Counted from the stretch's first letter, positions 34,411 to 43,787 are shown. The stretch: DNA of 64,000 nt from [Clostridium] asparagiforme DSM 15981 (GCA_025149125.1 CP102272.1:6138001-6202000), one strand, 5' to 3'. The notes: generated by a model from the letters alone, not told the origin. Numbers and translations are program-made.

Positions 34411-35580
34411 TTATTTGAATTTTTTCTTGTTCTCCGCAAATTCCCGCTTCACTTCCTCCATCAGCCCAGGAGTGCCGATCAGGTCCCAGCAGGCCCCGGC
34501 GATGGATTTCGCACCGTAGAGCACGCAGTCTCTGGCCGCCTGGCTCTTTCCCGCGTCCAGGAACTCCTGGGAGTGGGAGGCCGTGCCCTCGGGCACGAAA
34601 GCCACACGGATACAGGAGCCGGGGATCTCGTACATCACATTGCCGAAATCCGTGGAACCGGTGCGCTCCCTTGGCGGCGACAGGCGGGGAGCGCCCGCCA
34701 GCTCTGCGTTCTCCATGAGCAGCCGGTTCAGCTTCAGCACCGGAATCTTGTTGTAGAAGTCGCTCTTAGGATGAATCTCATACTCCACTCCCGCGATCAG
34801 CGCAGCGCCCTTGACGATGTCGTAAAAGCGCTCAACTACCAGCTCCAGGTTGGTGCGGCTGAAGGAGCGGAGGGAGAATTTTCCCACCGCCCGGGCGGGC
34901 ACAATGTTGGCCGGGCCGGGCAGTTCGGTCATGGTGTAATGCATCCGGGTGTCGTCCGGCACGTGCTCCCGCAGAAACTCGATGCCGTTGAATGCGATCA
35001 GCAGCCCGTCCAGGGCGCTTTTCCCCTTCTCCGGCGCCAGAGCCGCGTGGGCGCCCTTTCCGTGGAACACCACCTCAAAGGACCGGTCGGCCAGGCACTT
35101 CACGTCCGTACAGGTGGTGGGGGAGCCGTGCATCATAAAGGCCGCGTCCAGCTCCAGGAAGCATCCTTTTTTTACCATATCGCACTTAGCGCCCAGGGTC
35201 TCCTCCGCGGGCGTGCCGTAAACCGTCAGCTTAAAGGGCGTTTCCCCTGCCAGTTCCTTTATTGCCACCGCGGCTCCCAGGCAGGCGGGTCCCTGCATAT
35301 GATGGCCACAGGCGTGTCCCATGCCCTTTAAGGCGTCGTACTCGCACAGAATTCCGATGGACGGGCCGCCGGTTCCGTTCTCGTAAACCGCCCGGAACGC
35401 GGTCTCATACCCGGCGATTCCCCGCTCCACCTGGAATCCGTTCTGTTCCAGATAACTGGTCAACAGGTCTGCGGCCTGGTACTCTTTCCCCTCATACTCG
35501 GGATGGTCGAAGATAAAATCCGCCATCTCCCAGAGTCTTTCCTTTTGTGCCTCTATTTTCTGAAATAATACTTCTTTCAT
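34411..35580 (-). CDS. M20-family amidohydrolase (cassette A)
   Basis: Encodes 389 residues of the M20 peptidase/amidohydrolase family (AbgB-like). The metal-binding region is GILCEYDALKGMGHACGHHM, followed by the catalytic Glu pair in GTPAEETLG. Enzymes of this group remove acyl or aminoacyl groups from amides such as N-acyl amino acids or aminobenzoyl-glutamate. The start at 35580 has GGAGG five bases upstream. It follows the YfcC-type transporter gene after a 24-nt gap, so the two probably import and hydrolyse the same compound. Confidence 0.87.
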   Translation of the reverse strand: MKEVLFQKIEAQKERLWEMADFIFDHPEYEGKEYQAADLLTSYLEQNGFQVERGIAGYETAFRAVYENGTGGPSIGILCEYDALKGMGHACGHHMQGPACLGAAVAIKELAGETPFKLTVYGTPAEETLGAKCDMVKKGCFLELDAAFMMHGSPTTCTDVKCLADRSFEVVFHGKGAHAALAPEKGKSALDGLLIAFNGIEFLREHVPDDTRMHYTMTELPGPANIVPARAVGKFSLRSFSRTNLELVVERFYDIVKGAALIAGVEYEIHPKSDFYNKIPVLKLNRLLMENAELAGAPRLSPPRERTGSTDFGNVMYEIPGSCIRVAFVPEGTASHSQEFLDAGKSQAARDCVLYGAKSIAGACWDLIGTPGLMEEVKREFAENKKKFK

Positions 35581-35604
35581 GAATACCTCCGTCAATCGAT
35601 CTGG

Positions 35605-37005
35605 TTACATCGGTCCAAAATGCATGGCCTGGGCAATTCCGATCATCACGCAGGAAGTCAGCGCCCAGATCAGGAATAATTTCCACATGAACTTCATCCA
35701 GCGGTCATAGGGAATATTTACCGCGCTGATAATTCCCATCAGGGCCGTGGAGTGGGGCAGAATGTAGTTACAGAAGCCGTCGCCGAAGTTGAAGGCCAGC
35801 ACGCTGGTCTGACGGGTCACGCCTAACAGGTCGGACAGCGGGATCATAATCGGCATCACAGCCGCGGCCTGCCCGCTGCCGGACACTACCACGAAATTGA
35901 TCAGCGTGTTGGCAATGTACATGGCGGGAGCCATCAGGAACGAGGGCGTGTGGCTCAGCACAGAGGCCAGTCCGTAAACCACGGTGTCCACGATCTTGCC
36001 CGCAGACATCACGTTGGCGATGGTGGTCGCCAGTCCGATAATCAGGGCCGCCGTGATCATTTTCTTACAGCCGTCCACAAAGATTTTGGACATGGAAGAC
36101 GGGGTCTCGCCGGAAAGGAAGCCCACCACAACAGCCAGTCCAATGAAGGTAGCCGCCAGCTCTTCCATATCCCAGTCGAATTTCACGGAGCCGATCACCA
36201 TGCCCACCAGAGCTGCGACCAGGGAGAGGATGATCAGCGTCTTGCGCAGGTTCATAGAGCCGAAGGAATCGATGTCCAGTTCCTTCTGTTCATTCTGGCT
36301 GTCGAACTCATACATCGGGCTTTTGTCCGGGTCCTTGTGGATCTTCAGGGCATAACGCACCAGATAGATATTGGTAATGATCAGGAATACCACAAAACAG
36401 ACGGCGCGGTACTGGATTCCGGAGAATGTGGGAAGCTCCGCGATCTCCTGGGCCACAACCGTGGTGCTGGGGTTTAACATACCGGTCGAGAAGCCCACGG
36501 CTCCGCCCAACAGGATAATGGCCGCGCCTGTGATGGAGTCCAGCCCCATGGCCAGCGTGATCATCACGACCACCGGAGCGAAGGCGATAAACTGGTTCAC
36601 GCCCTGGGTGGTACAAATCAGCGCAAAGATCGTGGTCATGATGGGGATAAAGATATACAACCGGTTCTGGAACACCTTTGCCACTCTCGCCACCGCGGAG
36701 TGAAGGGCCCCGGACTTGCTGATCATGTCAAAGGCGCCGCCTGAGAACAGGATCACCAGCATCAGGGAAATACGGCTGCAGATCGCCTTTACAATATACA
36801 GCGGTATCAGGAGCGGGTTCACGGGAGTCCGCTCGATGAATGAGAACTGCGAGGGATCAATGACCTTGATTCCCGCTTCGTTTTCCACTCTCGCGTACTG
36901 GCCTGCCGGGATAATCCAGGTCATCAGAGTGGCAAACAGGATAATGGAAATGATGATGACAAATGTGTGCGGCATTTTAAATGCCTTTTTCTTCTTTTCT
37001 GCCAT
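35605..37005 (-). CDS. YfcC-family membrane transporter (cassette A)
   Basis: Encodes 466 residues with about 11-12 membrane segments. It begins KAFKMPHTFVIIISIILFAT and has the family's repeated regions GVNQFIAFAPVVVMITLAMG and SGSGQAAAVMPIMIPLSDLL. YfcC proteins belong to the C4-dicarboxylate/short-chain-acid transporter group; the substrate is uncertain. The ATG at 37005 has AAAGGAGG upstream. A TTACA/TGTAA palindrome (37031-37045), a possible LysR site, lies directly upstream, next to a LysR gene. Confidence 0.85.
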   Translation of the reverse strand: MAEKKKKAFKMPHTFVIIISIILFATLMTWIIPAGQYARVENEAGIKVIDPSQFSFIERTPVNPLLIPLYIVKAICSRISLMLVILFSGGAFDMISKSGALHSAVARVAKVFQNRLYIFIPIMTTIFALICTTQGVNQFIAFAPVVVMITLAMGLDSITGAAIILLGGAVGFSTGMLNPSTTVVAQEIAELPTFSGIQYRAVCFVVFLIITNIYLVRYALKIHKDPDKSPMYEFDSQNEQKELDIDSFGSMNLRKTLIILSLVAALVGMVIGSVKFDWDMEELAATFIGLAVVVGFLSGETPSSMSKIFVDGCKKMITAALIIGLATTIANVMSAGKIVDTVVYGLASVLSHTPSFLMAPAMYIANTLINFVVVSGSGQAAAVMPIMIPLSDLLGVTRQTSVLAFNFGDGFCNYILPHSTALMGIISAVNIPYDRWMKFMWKLFLIWALTSCVMIGIAQAMHFGPM

Positions 37006-37030
37006 ATACGAATTCCTCCTTTGAATCATA

Positions 37031-37045
37031 TTACAATCAATGTAA
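37031..37045. promoter_or_regulatory. Possible LysR-type operator upstream of the YfcC gene
   Basis: TTACA, ATCAA, TGTAA form a 15-bp interrupted palindrome that fits the T-n11-A pattern of LysR regulators. It lies 25 bases before the start codon, near the expected promoter. The gene at 37131-38048 encodes a LysR protein. Confidence 0.45.
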
Positions 37046-37130
37046 CGTTTTTTGAGGAATAAGTACATTTTAATTTATTTATTTTTTATATAAGTTTTAC
37101 TTTTAATTAATATTTATAGGTGGTAATTCA

Positions 37131-38048
37131 CTACCCCTGATACTCCCTGCCGCGTTCCAGCAGCATATCGATCATACGCTGCATGTACCCCATCACCGGC
37201 ATATCCTTGCGGTAAGCCAGTACGAAATCCGTCTTCACCTCGCGGCTGTCGATGCCGTAGTAGTTCACGCTTTTGGCGTATTTCATGTGGCGCGCATAGC
37301 CCTCCCGGTTAAAGCCGATGCCCAGGCCCTCCGCCACCAGCTGCATGGCCGTCTCGATATTGGAAATTTCGCGAATCTTCCTGGGCTTGACCCCCTTTTC
37401 CGCCAGAAAACGATCCGCGTCCTGGCGGATGCTCTGCTCAGGCTTTGCCAGAATCAGGCATTCCCCATTTAAATGGGTCAGATCCAGATACCGGTATGGA
37501 TCTCCCGGCACATACCGGGCCTTCTCATTGACCGGATGGCGCTGGGGCACCGCCACCAGAAGCTGTTCCTTGAACATCAGATGACTTTTCATATCCGGCC
37601 GCACGTCCGATGCATTGCACAAAAGCAAGTCGATCTGAAAATTTTTGATCTTCTGGTCCAGCACGCCCTGAATCCCCTCATACAGAATCACATCCACATT
37701 GGGAAATTCCTGCTCATAGGCCGCCACCACAGGCGGAAGCAGCCAGGTTGCGCGCCTTGTCTGAACTCCGATCCGGATGCGCCCCGTGTAATTGCCGGTA
37801 ATGTCCTTAAGCTCCTCCTGGAACTCCTCCTCAAGGCGCAGCATGGCCCTGGCCTTTTCCACATAGCGCTCCCCCGCATAGGTCAGAATAAACCGTTTCC
37901 CCACACGCTCAAACAGTTTCACGTTCAGGCTCTTTTCCAGGTTGTTGATATAGATGCTCAGCGCAGGCTGCGATATGTACAGCTCCTTCGCCGCCCTGGT
38001 AATACTCCCGCATTCCGCAAGCACGCATACATACTGCTGTTCCTTCAT
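37131..38048 (-). CDS. LysR-family transcriptional regulator (next to YfcC cassette A)
   Basis: Encodes 305 residues: an N-terminal winged helix (ECGSITRAAKELYISQPALS) and a C-terminal effector-binding domain. I took the ATG at 38048, with AAAGGG at suitable spacing; an ATG two codons earlier and a GTG at 38075 are alternatives. It is on the same strand as the YfcC/M20 genes, 125 bases upstream, and probably controls them. The effector is unknown. Confidence 0.87.
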   Translation of the reverse strand: MKEQQYVCVLAECGSITRAAKELYISQPALSIYINNLEKSLNVKLFERVGKRFILTYAGERYVEKARAMLRLEEEFQEELKDITGNYTGRIRIGVQTRRATWLLPPVVAAYEQEFPNVDVILYEGIQGVLDQKIKNFQIDLLLCNASDVRPDMKSHLMFKEQLLVAVPQRHPVNEKARYVPGDPYRYLDLTHLNGECLILAKPEQSIRQDADRFLAEKGVKPRKIREISNIETAMQLVAEGLGIGFNREGYARHMKYAKSVNYYGIDSREVKTDFVLAYRKDMPVMGYMQRMIDMLLERGREYQG

Positions 38049-38258
38049 ATTCATACCCTTTCGCCATCCTTTCACCTGATTCCATTCAGACGATTATACC
38101 TTGCCGGCACCCGCAGACGGTCGACAAGAGATACATTTTCTTCATTATAGCATGGCAAAAGTATTTGTAAAACTTATAATCTTGTAAACTTATCATAAAT
38201 TTATCAAAATATCGCAGCGAAGCCGTTCCCGCTCTTTTTCTCCCCCCGGCAAAGGCAA

Positions 38259-38291
38259 AAAACCGGATTAAGATTCGCTTAATCCGGTTTT
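38259..38291. terminator. Terminator after the 2-hydroxyacid dehydrogenase operon
   Basis: AAAACCGGATTAAG (38259-38272) and CTTAATCCGGTTTT (38278-38291) pair perfectly around a 5-nt loop, with T-runs on both strands. It ends the minus-strand operon whose last gene stops at 38320. Confidence 0.88.
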
Positions 38292-38319
38292 GCCGTTTTC
38301 TCCTATCATAAGGTGTGTT

Positions 38320-39276
38320 TCAATTTACCACGTTTCGGACCTCTCCCGCTAAAAAAGCCCGCAGATTCCCCACCGCGTTTTCCAGCAGGCGCTGTCTGGA
38401 CTCCCGGGGAGCCCAGGCAATGTGGGGCGTGATGATCACATTCCGGGCGTGTAGCAGCGGATTGTCGGCGCGAATCGGCTCCGTGGACACCACGTCCACA
38501 GCGGCCCCCGCCACCTTACCGCTGTTTAAAGCAGCCCGCAGATCCTCCTCCACGATCAGCTGCCCGCGGGAATCATTGACAATGAGAACGCTGTCTTTCA
38601 TCTTGGCAATGGTGTTTCGGTTGATGATCCCCTCCGTCTCCGGGAAAAGCGGACAGTGAAGGACGATCACATCCGATTGCGCCAGCAGCGTATCCAAATC
38701 CGCGTAGTGACAGGCATCCGTCTCCAGGTCCGGGTTCGGATGCGCGTCAAAAGCAAGCACCCGCATACCCATTGCCTGGGCAATCCGGCCCGTTCCCTGG
38801 CCAATCCGCCCAAAACCGATAATTCCCATGGTTTTACCGGCCAGCTCTATGAGCGGGCTGTTCCAGTAACACCAGTCCGGGCAGGATTCCCAATCTCCAG
38901 ACTTTACGCTGTCAGAGTGCGCGCCCACATGATGGCAGAGTTCCAGCAGCAGGGCGATGGTAAACTGCGATACCGCATCCGTGCCATAGGCAGGAACGTT
39001 GGTTACGGCGATACCGGCACGGCTGGCGGCGTCTATATCCACAATATTGTAACCAGTAGCCAGCACGCCGATAAATTTGAGGTTCGGGCAGACCGCCACT
39101 GTCCGGGCCGTAACCGGGCACTTGTTGGTAAATACAATATCCGCATCTCCGATCCGGTCCGCGGCCTCAGATGCGGGAGTGCGGTCGTAGACCGTCAGCT
39201 CCCCCAGCGCCTCAAGACCGCTCCAGGATAAATCTCCGGGATTCAAAGTATATCCGTCCAGCACGACAATTTTCAT
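38320..39276 (-). CDS. D-isomer-specific 2-hydroxyacid dehydrogenase
   Basis: Encodes 318 residues, an NAD(P)-dependent oxidoreductase of the glycerate/hydroxypyruvate reductase group. It has the cofactor loop GIIGFGRIGQGTGRIAQAMG, Arg in VNDSRGQLI and His in TPHIAWAPRESR. The start at 39276 has GGAGGAATCC. It is the last gene of the set MFS-RraA-PEPM-dehydrogenase, so it probably interconverts a 2-oxo acid and a D-hydroxy acid produced by the aldolase or lyase before it. Confidence 0.9.
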   Translation of the reverse strand: MKIVVLDGYTLNPGDLSWSGLEALGELTVYDRTPASEAADRIGDADIVFTNKCPVTARTVAVCPNLKFIGVLATGYNIVDIDAASRAGIAVTNVPAYGTDAVSQFTIALLLELCHHVGAHSDSVKSGDWESCPDWCYWNSPLIELAGKTMGIIGFGRIGQGTGRIAQAMGMRVLAFDAHPNPDLETDACHYADLDTLLAQSDVIVLHCPLFPETEGIINRNTIAKMKDSVLIVNDSRGQLIVEEDLRAALNSGKVAGAAVDVVSTEPIRADNPLLHARNVIITPHIAWAPRESRQRLLENAVGNLRAFLAGEVRNVVN

Positions 39277-39292
39277 GGATTCCTCCATTTCT

Positions 39293-40210
39293 CTATTCGT
39301 TTCCGTTGATCTTGTTCCAATAGCTGAAATCCACTAGCTCAATCCACTCATTGAACGGCATAGCCATGTCGTCGATCTCCGCCGCGCTTCCGCCGCTCTT
39401 CACCATGATCTCGGAAGCCTGAGCCAGCGTTTTCATGACAATGGTCTGCATAGTCGCTCCTACGGTCAGAAGATTGTATCCCAGCTCGTGATACTCCCTG
39501 GCGCTGTAGTAACGGGCTTCCGTCCGCCCCCCCGCGCCCACGCGTCCCTGGCCCACCTTGCTTGCCACGGACTGGGAAAGGAATCCCCCAAGCTCGTCAC
39601 GGTAACGGATCAGATGCTCGTCGGAGAAGCATCGGGGCCACACCACGTCCGCTCCCGCTTCTTTCCACATGCGAAACCGTCTCATACTCTCCTCAAAAGC
39701 GGCCTCCTTGTCCGTGAAAGAGCAGGAAGAAGTAGCTCCGCTGCGCACAATGATGAGGAAATCATCGCTTTTTCTGTGATCGCAGATTGCCTTTATCTTG
39801 TCCGCCACGCTTTCCGCGCTCATCATTTCCGGAATATAAGGCGGAAGCCAGGGGCATTTGTCGTCGCCGTAGTCGTCGATATGGATAGCGGTGGCTCCAG
39901 CCCGCTCGAATTCACCCGCCCAATATACGGCGCTGGCGATATCCCGCTCGCTTCCAAAGCCTGACTCGAAATCCACGATCAGCGGTATCTGGATATGATT
40001 GGAAATGTTGTAGATTCGATCCCGCACCTCAGCGGCCGTCACCAACCCAAGATCGGGCAGTCCCAGGGAAGCATTTAGCTGAGAGGACCCCAGCTTCACA
40101 GCGTCGAACCCCGCCTTCTCCTCGATAATTGCGGAAAGGGAATCCCAGACGCCCCCGCATAAAACCATTTCATTGTTTGCTAATTTTTGTTTTAACGTTG
40201 AATTTGCCAT
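39293..40210 (-). CDS. PEP-mutase/isocitrate-lyase-superfamily enzyme with altered active-site motif
   Basis: Encodes 305 residues with the (beta/alpha)8 fold of the PEP mutase, 2-methylisocitrate lyase and oxaloacetate hydrolase superfamily. GSSQLNASLG and the metal-ligand strand VDFESGFG are present, but the usual DTG is ESG. The loop that normally reads KKCGH in lyases is DDKCPW in IHIDDYGDDKCPW. It may therefore cleave a different 2-hydroxy or 2-oxo dicarboxylate, or use a different reaction. It lies 16 bases before the dehydrogenase gene and after the RraA-like aldolase gene. Start RBS: AAGGAGAA. Confidence 0.75.
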   Translation of the reverse strand: MANSTLKQKLANNEMVLCGGVWDSLSAIIEEKAGFDAVKLGSSQLNASLGLPDLGLVTAAEVRDRIYNISNHIQIPLIVDFESGFGSERDIASAVYWAGEFERAGATAIHIDDYGDDKCPWLPPYIPEMMSAESVADKIKAICDHRKSDDFLIIVRSGATSSCSFTDKEAAFEESMRRFRMWKEAGADVVWPRCFSDEHLIRYRDELGGFLSQSVASKVGQGRVGAGGRTEARYYSAREYHELGYNLLTVGATMQTIVMKTLAQASEIMVKSGGSAAEIDDMAMPFNEWIELVDFSYWNKINGNE

Positions 40211-40291
40211 TTCAGTTCTCCTTGTATTTTGTCAGATTGATGTTCCGGTTCAAAGGTTATCAGCCCTCCAAAATACAGTGTTTTCCAAAGC

Positions 40292-40996
40292 TCAGCGCTT
40301 CTGATTCATTTCCCTGCGCCACTGTCCAAGCTGCTCTGCAGTCACCCTGATTCCGGTTCGGATCGCTTCCCGGCAGGGCGTCAGCACCGCCAGCTCCGCC
40401 TGTTGGGCGGCACGGCAGGCCCCGGCTACCTGGTCCGCAATCTCCGACGGAATCACCACAGCGCCATGCTTATCGGCGTGAATCAAATCACCCGGGTGGA
40501 TTGTGAGCCCGCAAACCTCCACCGGGCAGTCCCAGGCGTCCACATGGGTGTATCCCCTGGCCACCATCACCTGGGTCGAAAAGAAATAGAAGCCCAGGGG
40601 CCCGGCCTCATTTAAATCACGGACGCCTCCTTGTGTAATGGTCCCGATACAGCCCAGAGCCATATGGGAAGTAGCCTGTACCTCGCCCCAGAAAGAACCG
40701 ATCGGTTCCGTATCCATGTCCTGGATCACCGCTACGGTAGGGGCTGGAACCCGCGCTACGCTTTCGTAATACCGGACCAGGTTGTCGGCTGCGTTGGGAT
40801 TGGGATGCATAGAGGACACCCTGGCCGTGACGGCATATCCCACCATAGGTTCCTCAAGCGGAACCCGCAGCGTCAGGCCCGGCCTGGTAAACCCTTGGGT
40901 CGCAGGTCTTAAATGAAAGCGGTCCACGGCATTGTATACCGTGGGGGAGTCAAATTGCTTCAGCTCGTCGAGCTGTGCCTGTGTCAGATAATTCAT
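40292..40996 (-). CDS. RraA-family aldolase/decarboxylase
   Basis: Encodes 234 residues of the RraA fold. The catalytic Arg-Asp of the 4-hydroxy-4-methyl-2-oxoglutarate/oxaloacetate aldolase group is present in GGVRDLNEAG, so it is probably an enzyme rather than an RNase E inhibitor (RNase E is not expected in Clostridia). VHPGDLIHADKHGAVVIP-like sequence (IHPGDLIHADKHGAVV) fits the family. It overlaps the MFS gene by four bases (ATGA), so import and cleavage are coupled. Confidence 0.83.
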   Translation of the reverse strand: MNYLTQAQLDELKQFDSPTVYNAVDRFHLRPATQGFTRPGLTLRVPLEEPMVGYAVTARVSSMHPNPNAADNLVRYYESVARVPAPTVAVIQDMDTEPIGSFWGEVQATSHMALGCIGTITQGGVRDLNEAGPLGFYFFSTQVMVARGYTHVDAWDCPVEVCGLTIHPGDLIHADKHGAVVIPSEIADQVAGACRAAQQAELAVLTPCREAIRTGIRVTAEQLGQWRREMNQKR

Positions 40997-42234
40997 AAAG
41001 TCTTCCTTTCCGCCTTTGACGGCATTTGTCTGCGGATGCCCGGCAGGCAGAGCGCGCCCGCCAGCGTCATACCCATCATCAGCAGGGAAGCCGGTACGCC
41101 GCCCTTTCGAAGCATGGGCCCCGCCAGCAATGGGCCGATAAAACCGGCCGCCAGCACGGACATATTGACGATGCTAAAATGAATTGCAAAGTTACGGCTT
41201 CCGAAGATTGACCGTATATAAGCGGAATTGCAGGGAAAGACCCCTCCATAGCTGAGGCCCAGAAGGCCGTAACTTATTATAAGAACAACAATTTGCAAGG
41301 ATGCAGCAGAATAATAAAGAAGAATACTCCCGCCCATAAAAACAGCTGTGATCGCGGCAAAGGTAACGCGGCTTCCAGCTACATCCAGAATCCAGCCAAA
41401 GACGATGCGTCCCAGGCCGTTAAAGACCGAAACCAGACCTGCGCAGAACGCGACTACGGCCAGCCCCTGTCCAAGGGAAGCGGCGATTGCCGCGCTGTTT
41501 CCCACCACAATCAGAGCAGCCGATCCCAGAAGCACGGTCCAGAGAAAATAAAACCAGAAAGAGGGGCAACGAAGCATTGCAAACGTATCGCCGGTCTCAC
41601 CCACGGGGCCTGGATCCTCCGCAGATTCCATGTCCGGGCGGATTTCTTTTCCCCCAGCGGTCGGAATGTTTTTCCGCAGCGCACCCGTCAGTACCAGGCT
41701 CCCCACCGTCTGAACGACGGTAATCAGAAGTCCCAATAATCCCAGCGCCGCTCGCAGTCCAAAGCGGTTGTCCAGAACGGAAAACAATGTTCCGATAACA
41801 GAGGCCCCGCATCCGAAACTCATCAGCAGCACGCCTGAAATCCTACCCGCATTACCGGGAAAAAGAACCAGAGTCCGGCTGAGCGCTCCGTTGTAGAGAA
41901 TCCCGGCGCCCAGACAGAGCAGCCCGCCAAAACCCAGATACAAAGATAAAAGCTCTGACATCAGGGTGAGCGTGAAAAACCCAGCTGTCATTAACAGGGT
42001 TCCGCTGAGCAGAACCGGCCGGATGCCATACCGGCTGTGAAGGATTCCGCTCACAATTCCTCCGACACAGAAACCGGCCAGTCCCATAGAAAACGTGAAT
42101 CCCACGGCCTCTGCAGACCATCCGAACGTCCGGATCACAGGGGCTGCAAACATGGCCCACGAATACGGAAGACTGCAAAACATCAACATAACCGCGCCTG
42201 CCGTCAGATGAAAAACTTTTCGTGTCACCGCCAT
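40993..42234 (-). CDS. MFS transporter, oxalate/formate-antiporter-like
   Basis: Encodes 413 residues with 12 predicted membrane segments in two halves. It is most like the OxlT group of the major facilitator superfamily, which exchanges organic acid anions. It starts the four-gene operon, so it probably imports the acid cleaved by the RraA-like aldolase and the lyase-like enzyme. I used the ATG at 42234, with GGAG six bases upstream; a GTG two codons later has an equally good AGGAGG. The promoter is at 42282-42311. Confidence 0.82.
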   Translation of the reverse strand: MAVTRKVFHLTAGAVMLMFCSLPYSWAMFAAPVIRTFGWSAEAVGFTFSMGLAGFCVGGIVSGILHSRYGIRPVLLSGTLLMTAGFFTLTLMSELLSLYLGFGGLLCLGAGILYNGALSRTLVLFPGNAGRISGVLLMSFGCGASVIGTLFSVLDNRFGLRAALGLLGLLITVVQTVGSLVLTGALRKNIPTAGGKEIRPDMESAEDPGPVGETGDTFAMLRCPSFWFYFLWTVLLGSAALIVVGNSAAIAASLGQGLAVVAFCAGLVSVFNGLGRIVFGWILDVAGSRVTFAAITAVFMGGSILLYYSAASLQIVVLIISYGLLGLSYGGVFPCNSAYIRSIFGSRNFAIHFSIVNMSVLAAGFIGPLLAGPMLRKGGVPASLLMMGMTLAGALCLPGIRRQMPSKAERKTL

Positions 42235-42281
42235 CCTCCTCTCCGAAATTCCCAACGCACGGTAACCGCTGCGTTAAATTC

Positions 42282-42327
42282 AATATAGCAGGGAAATATC
42301 CGCCCGTCCAATAAAGAATACGGATAT
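42282..42327 (-). promoter_or_regulatory. Promoter of the organic-acid operon with an overlapping inverted repeat
   Basis: On the minus strand, TTGGAC (42306-42311) and TATATT (42282-42287, with an extended TGC) are 18 bp apart. ATATCCG (42296-42302) and CGGATAT (42321-42327) form an inverted repeat straddling the -35 box, a likely regulator site. No regulator gene is adjacent except the LysR gene at 42906-43787. Confidence 0.55.
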
Positions 42328-42455
42328 ACTTATGGGATTTCGTTATAAGGAACCGGCCCGCAAATTTGTTTACAACCACACCGCAAAATGGTATGATGAG
42401 GGAAATTAAAAGGGATGCCGGACGGCAGTCCCCGGGAGAGGATGGCGTTATATAG

Positions 42456-42806
42456 ATGAAACCGGAATTTACGATGCAGCACATCGGAGTCAACTGCGGC
42501 GACCGCGACGAGGCGGTGCGGACCGTCACTTTATTTTCACAGATTTTTGACCTGGAACTGAGAACAGAGAAAAAGGGTTCCCCTTTTGCGGGCACCTGCG
42601 TGGAGGCCATGGCAGGCAACGGCCCCGGAACTCACGGTCACATCGCGTTCTACACACCGGACATGGAAGCCGCCATCTCCTATCTGGAGAAAAAGGGCGT
42701 GGCCGTAAACCAAGCCTCCGCCAAGCGCAGAGAAGATGGCTCCATCTATGTGATCTATCTGCAGGACGAGATCGCAGGCTTTGCAATCCAGTTGATCAAC
42801 AAATAA
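42456..42806 (+). CDS. VOC-family (glyoxalase-fold) protein
   Basis: Encodes 116 residues, a single VOC-type domain (MQHIGVNCGDRDEAV at the start; GHIAFYTPDMEAAISYLEKK; FAIQLINK at the end). Members bind a divalent metal and act as lyases, dioxygenases or isomerases, or have lost catalysis; here His at TMQHIGV and at GHIAFY could be ligands. It is divergent from the MFS operon and convergent with a LysR gene. A separate function from its neighbours cannot be excluded. Confidence 0.75.
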   Translation: MKPEFTMQHIGVNCGDRDEAVRTVTLFSQIFDLELRTEKKGSPFAGTCVEAMAGNGPGTHGHIAFYTPDMEAAISYLEKKGVAVNQASAKRREDGSIYVIYLQDEIAGFAIQLINK

Positions 42807-42823
42807 CCGGCTTGTCAAAGCGC

Positions 42824-42894
42824 CGGATGGCCCGGTTAACAGCGTCCCCTTCCCATTTCCACGGGATCGGGAGCGCGGTTTCCCGGGCCATCCG
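42824..42894. terminator. Long-stem structure between convergent genes
   Basis: CGGATGGCCCGG (42824-42835) pairs with CCGGGCCATCCG (42883-42894) over 12 bp with a 47-nt loop. It lies between the VOC gene and the LysR gene, which run towards each other. There is no clear U-tract, so terminator function is tentative. Confidence 0.4.
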
Positions 42895-42905
42895 TCATGC
42901 AGCTC

Positions 42906-43787
42906 TCACGTCTCCTCATTCTTAAACTGTTTCGCAAATTCGATAAAGTCTCGTATTACCCTCTCCTTCTCCCGTTCCTTCTTCCAAAGCAGCGTGACCT
43001 CCCGTTGAAAATGCGGCTCGCGGATTGGTATAAATCGGAGAATTGTGTCAAAATAAATCTGCCGTTCCCTGTAGTAGATCCCCAGCGCCACGCCCTTGCT
43101 GCGCTCCACGGCGCGCATGAGCTGGGATGGAAAATACTCCATGATCACGTGCGGCTCAAAACCGGCCCTGCGGCACATTTCGTCCGTGGTCTGCCGGAAC
43201 GCCGTTCCCTGCTGCATACAGACAAAATTCTCGCCGGCCGCTTCCGCCAGATCGATCCAGGGACGCCCGGCAAACGGATGGTCCGCATTGACAATCAGCC
43301 CCATATCCTGTTTCATCAGGATGCAGGAACCCAGCTCATCACTTCTGATGGGTATGGTGGAGACTGCGAAGTCACAGCGCTCTTGTCTCAGCTCCGTGCC
43401 AATGGAAGCGCTGGCAATGGAATACTGTTTCAGGCGCAGCTGGGGGCGCGTGGACATGTAGGTAAAGAACATCTCCTGAGTGGACATATAGCTGTTACAG
43501 GCGATGGTGAGCTCATCGCAGTCCTGGGACTTCTGACGGTCTAACAGGCGCCGGGTCTGTTCCAGATCCCCCAGCACCCGGTCTGTAAAATCCAAAAAAA
43601 TCTTTCCGGCGGAATTCAGGACAATTTTTCTGCCCTTCCGGTCAAACAACCGGGCATCCAGTTCCTTCTCAAGCCGCGACAGGGAGGCGCTTATGGCCGG
43701 CTGGGCCACATGCAGTTTCTCGGCGGCCCGCGACATATTTTCCTCTCGTGCCAGAATTTGGAAATATTGCAGCTGTGTTAAATCCAT
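42906..43787 (-). CDS. LysR-family transcriptional regulator (divergent from CitMHS)
   Basis: Encodes 293 residues: winged helix EENMSRAAEKLHVAQPAISA at the N-terminus, CysB-like effector domain after residue 90. It is divergent from the CitMHS transporter gene, the classic LysR arrangement, and likely controls it. Its own promoter is at 43868-43896. Confidence 0.88.
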   Translation of the reverse strand: MDLTQLQYFQILAREENMSRAAEKLHVAQPAISASLSRLEKELDARLFDRKGRKIVLNSAGKIFLDFTDRVLGDLEQTRRLLDRQKSQDCDELTIACNSYMSTQEMFFTYMSTRPQLRLKQYSIASASIGTELRQERCDFAVSTIPIRSDELGSCILMKQDMGLIVNADHPFAGRPWIDLAEAAGENFVCMQQGTAFRQTTDEMCRRAGFEPHVIMEYFPSQLMRAVERSKGVALGIYYRERQIYFDTILRFIPIREPHFQREVTLLWKKEREKERVIRDFIEFAKQFKNEET

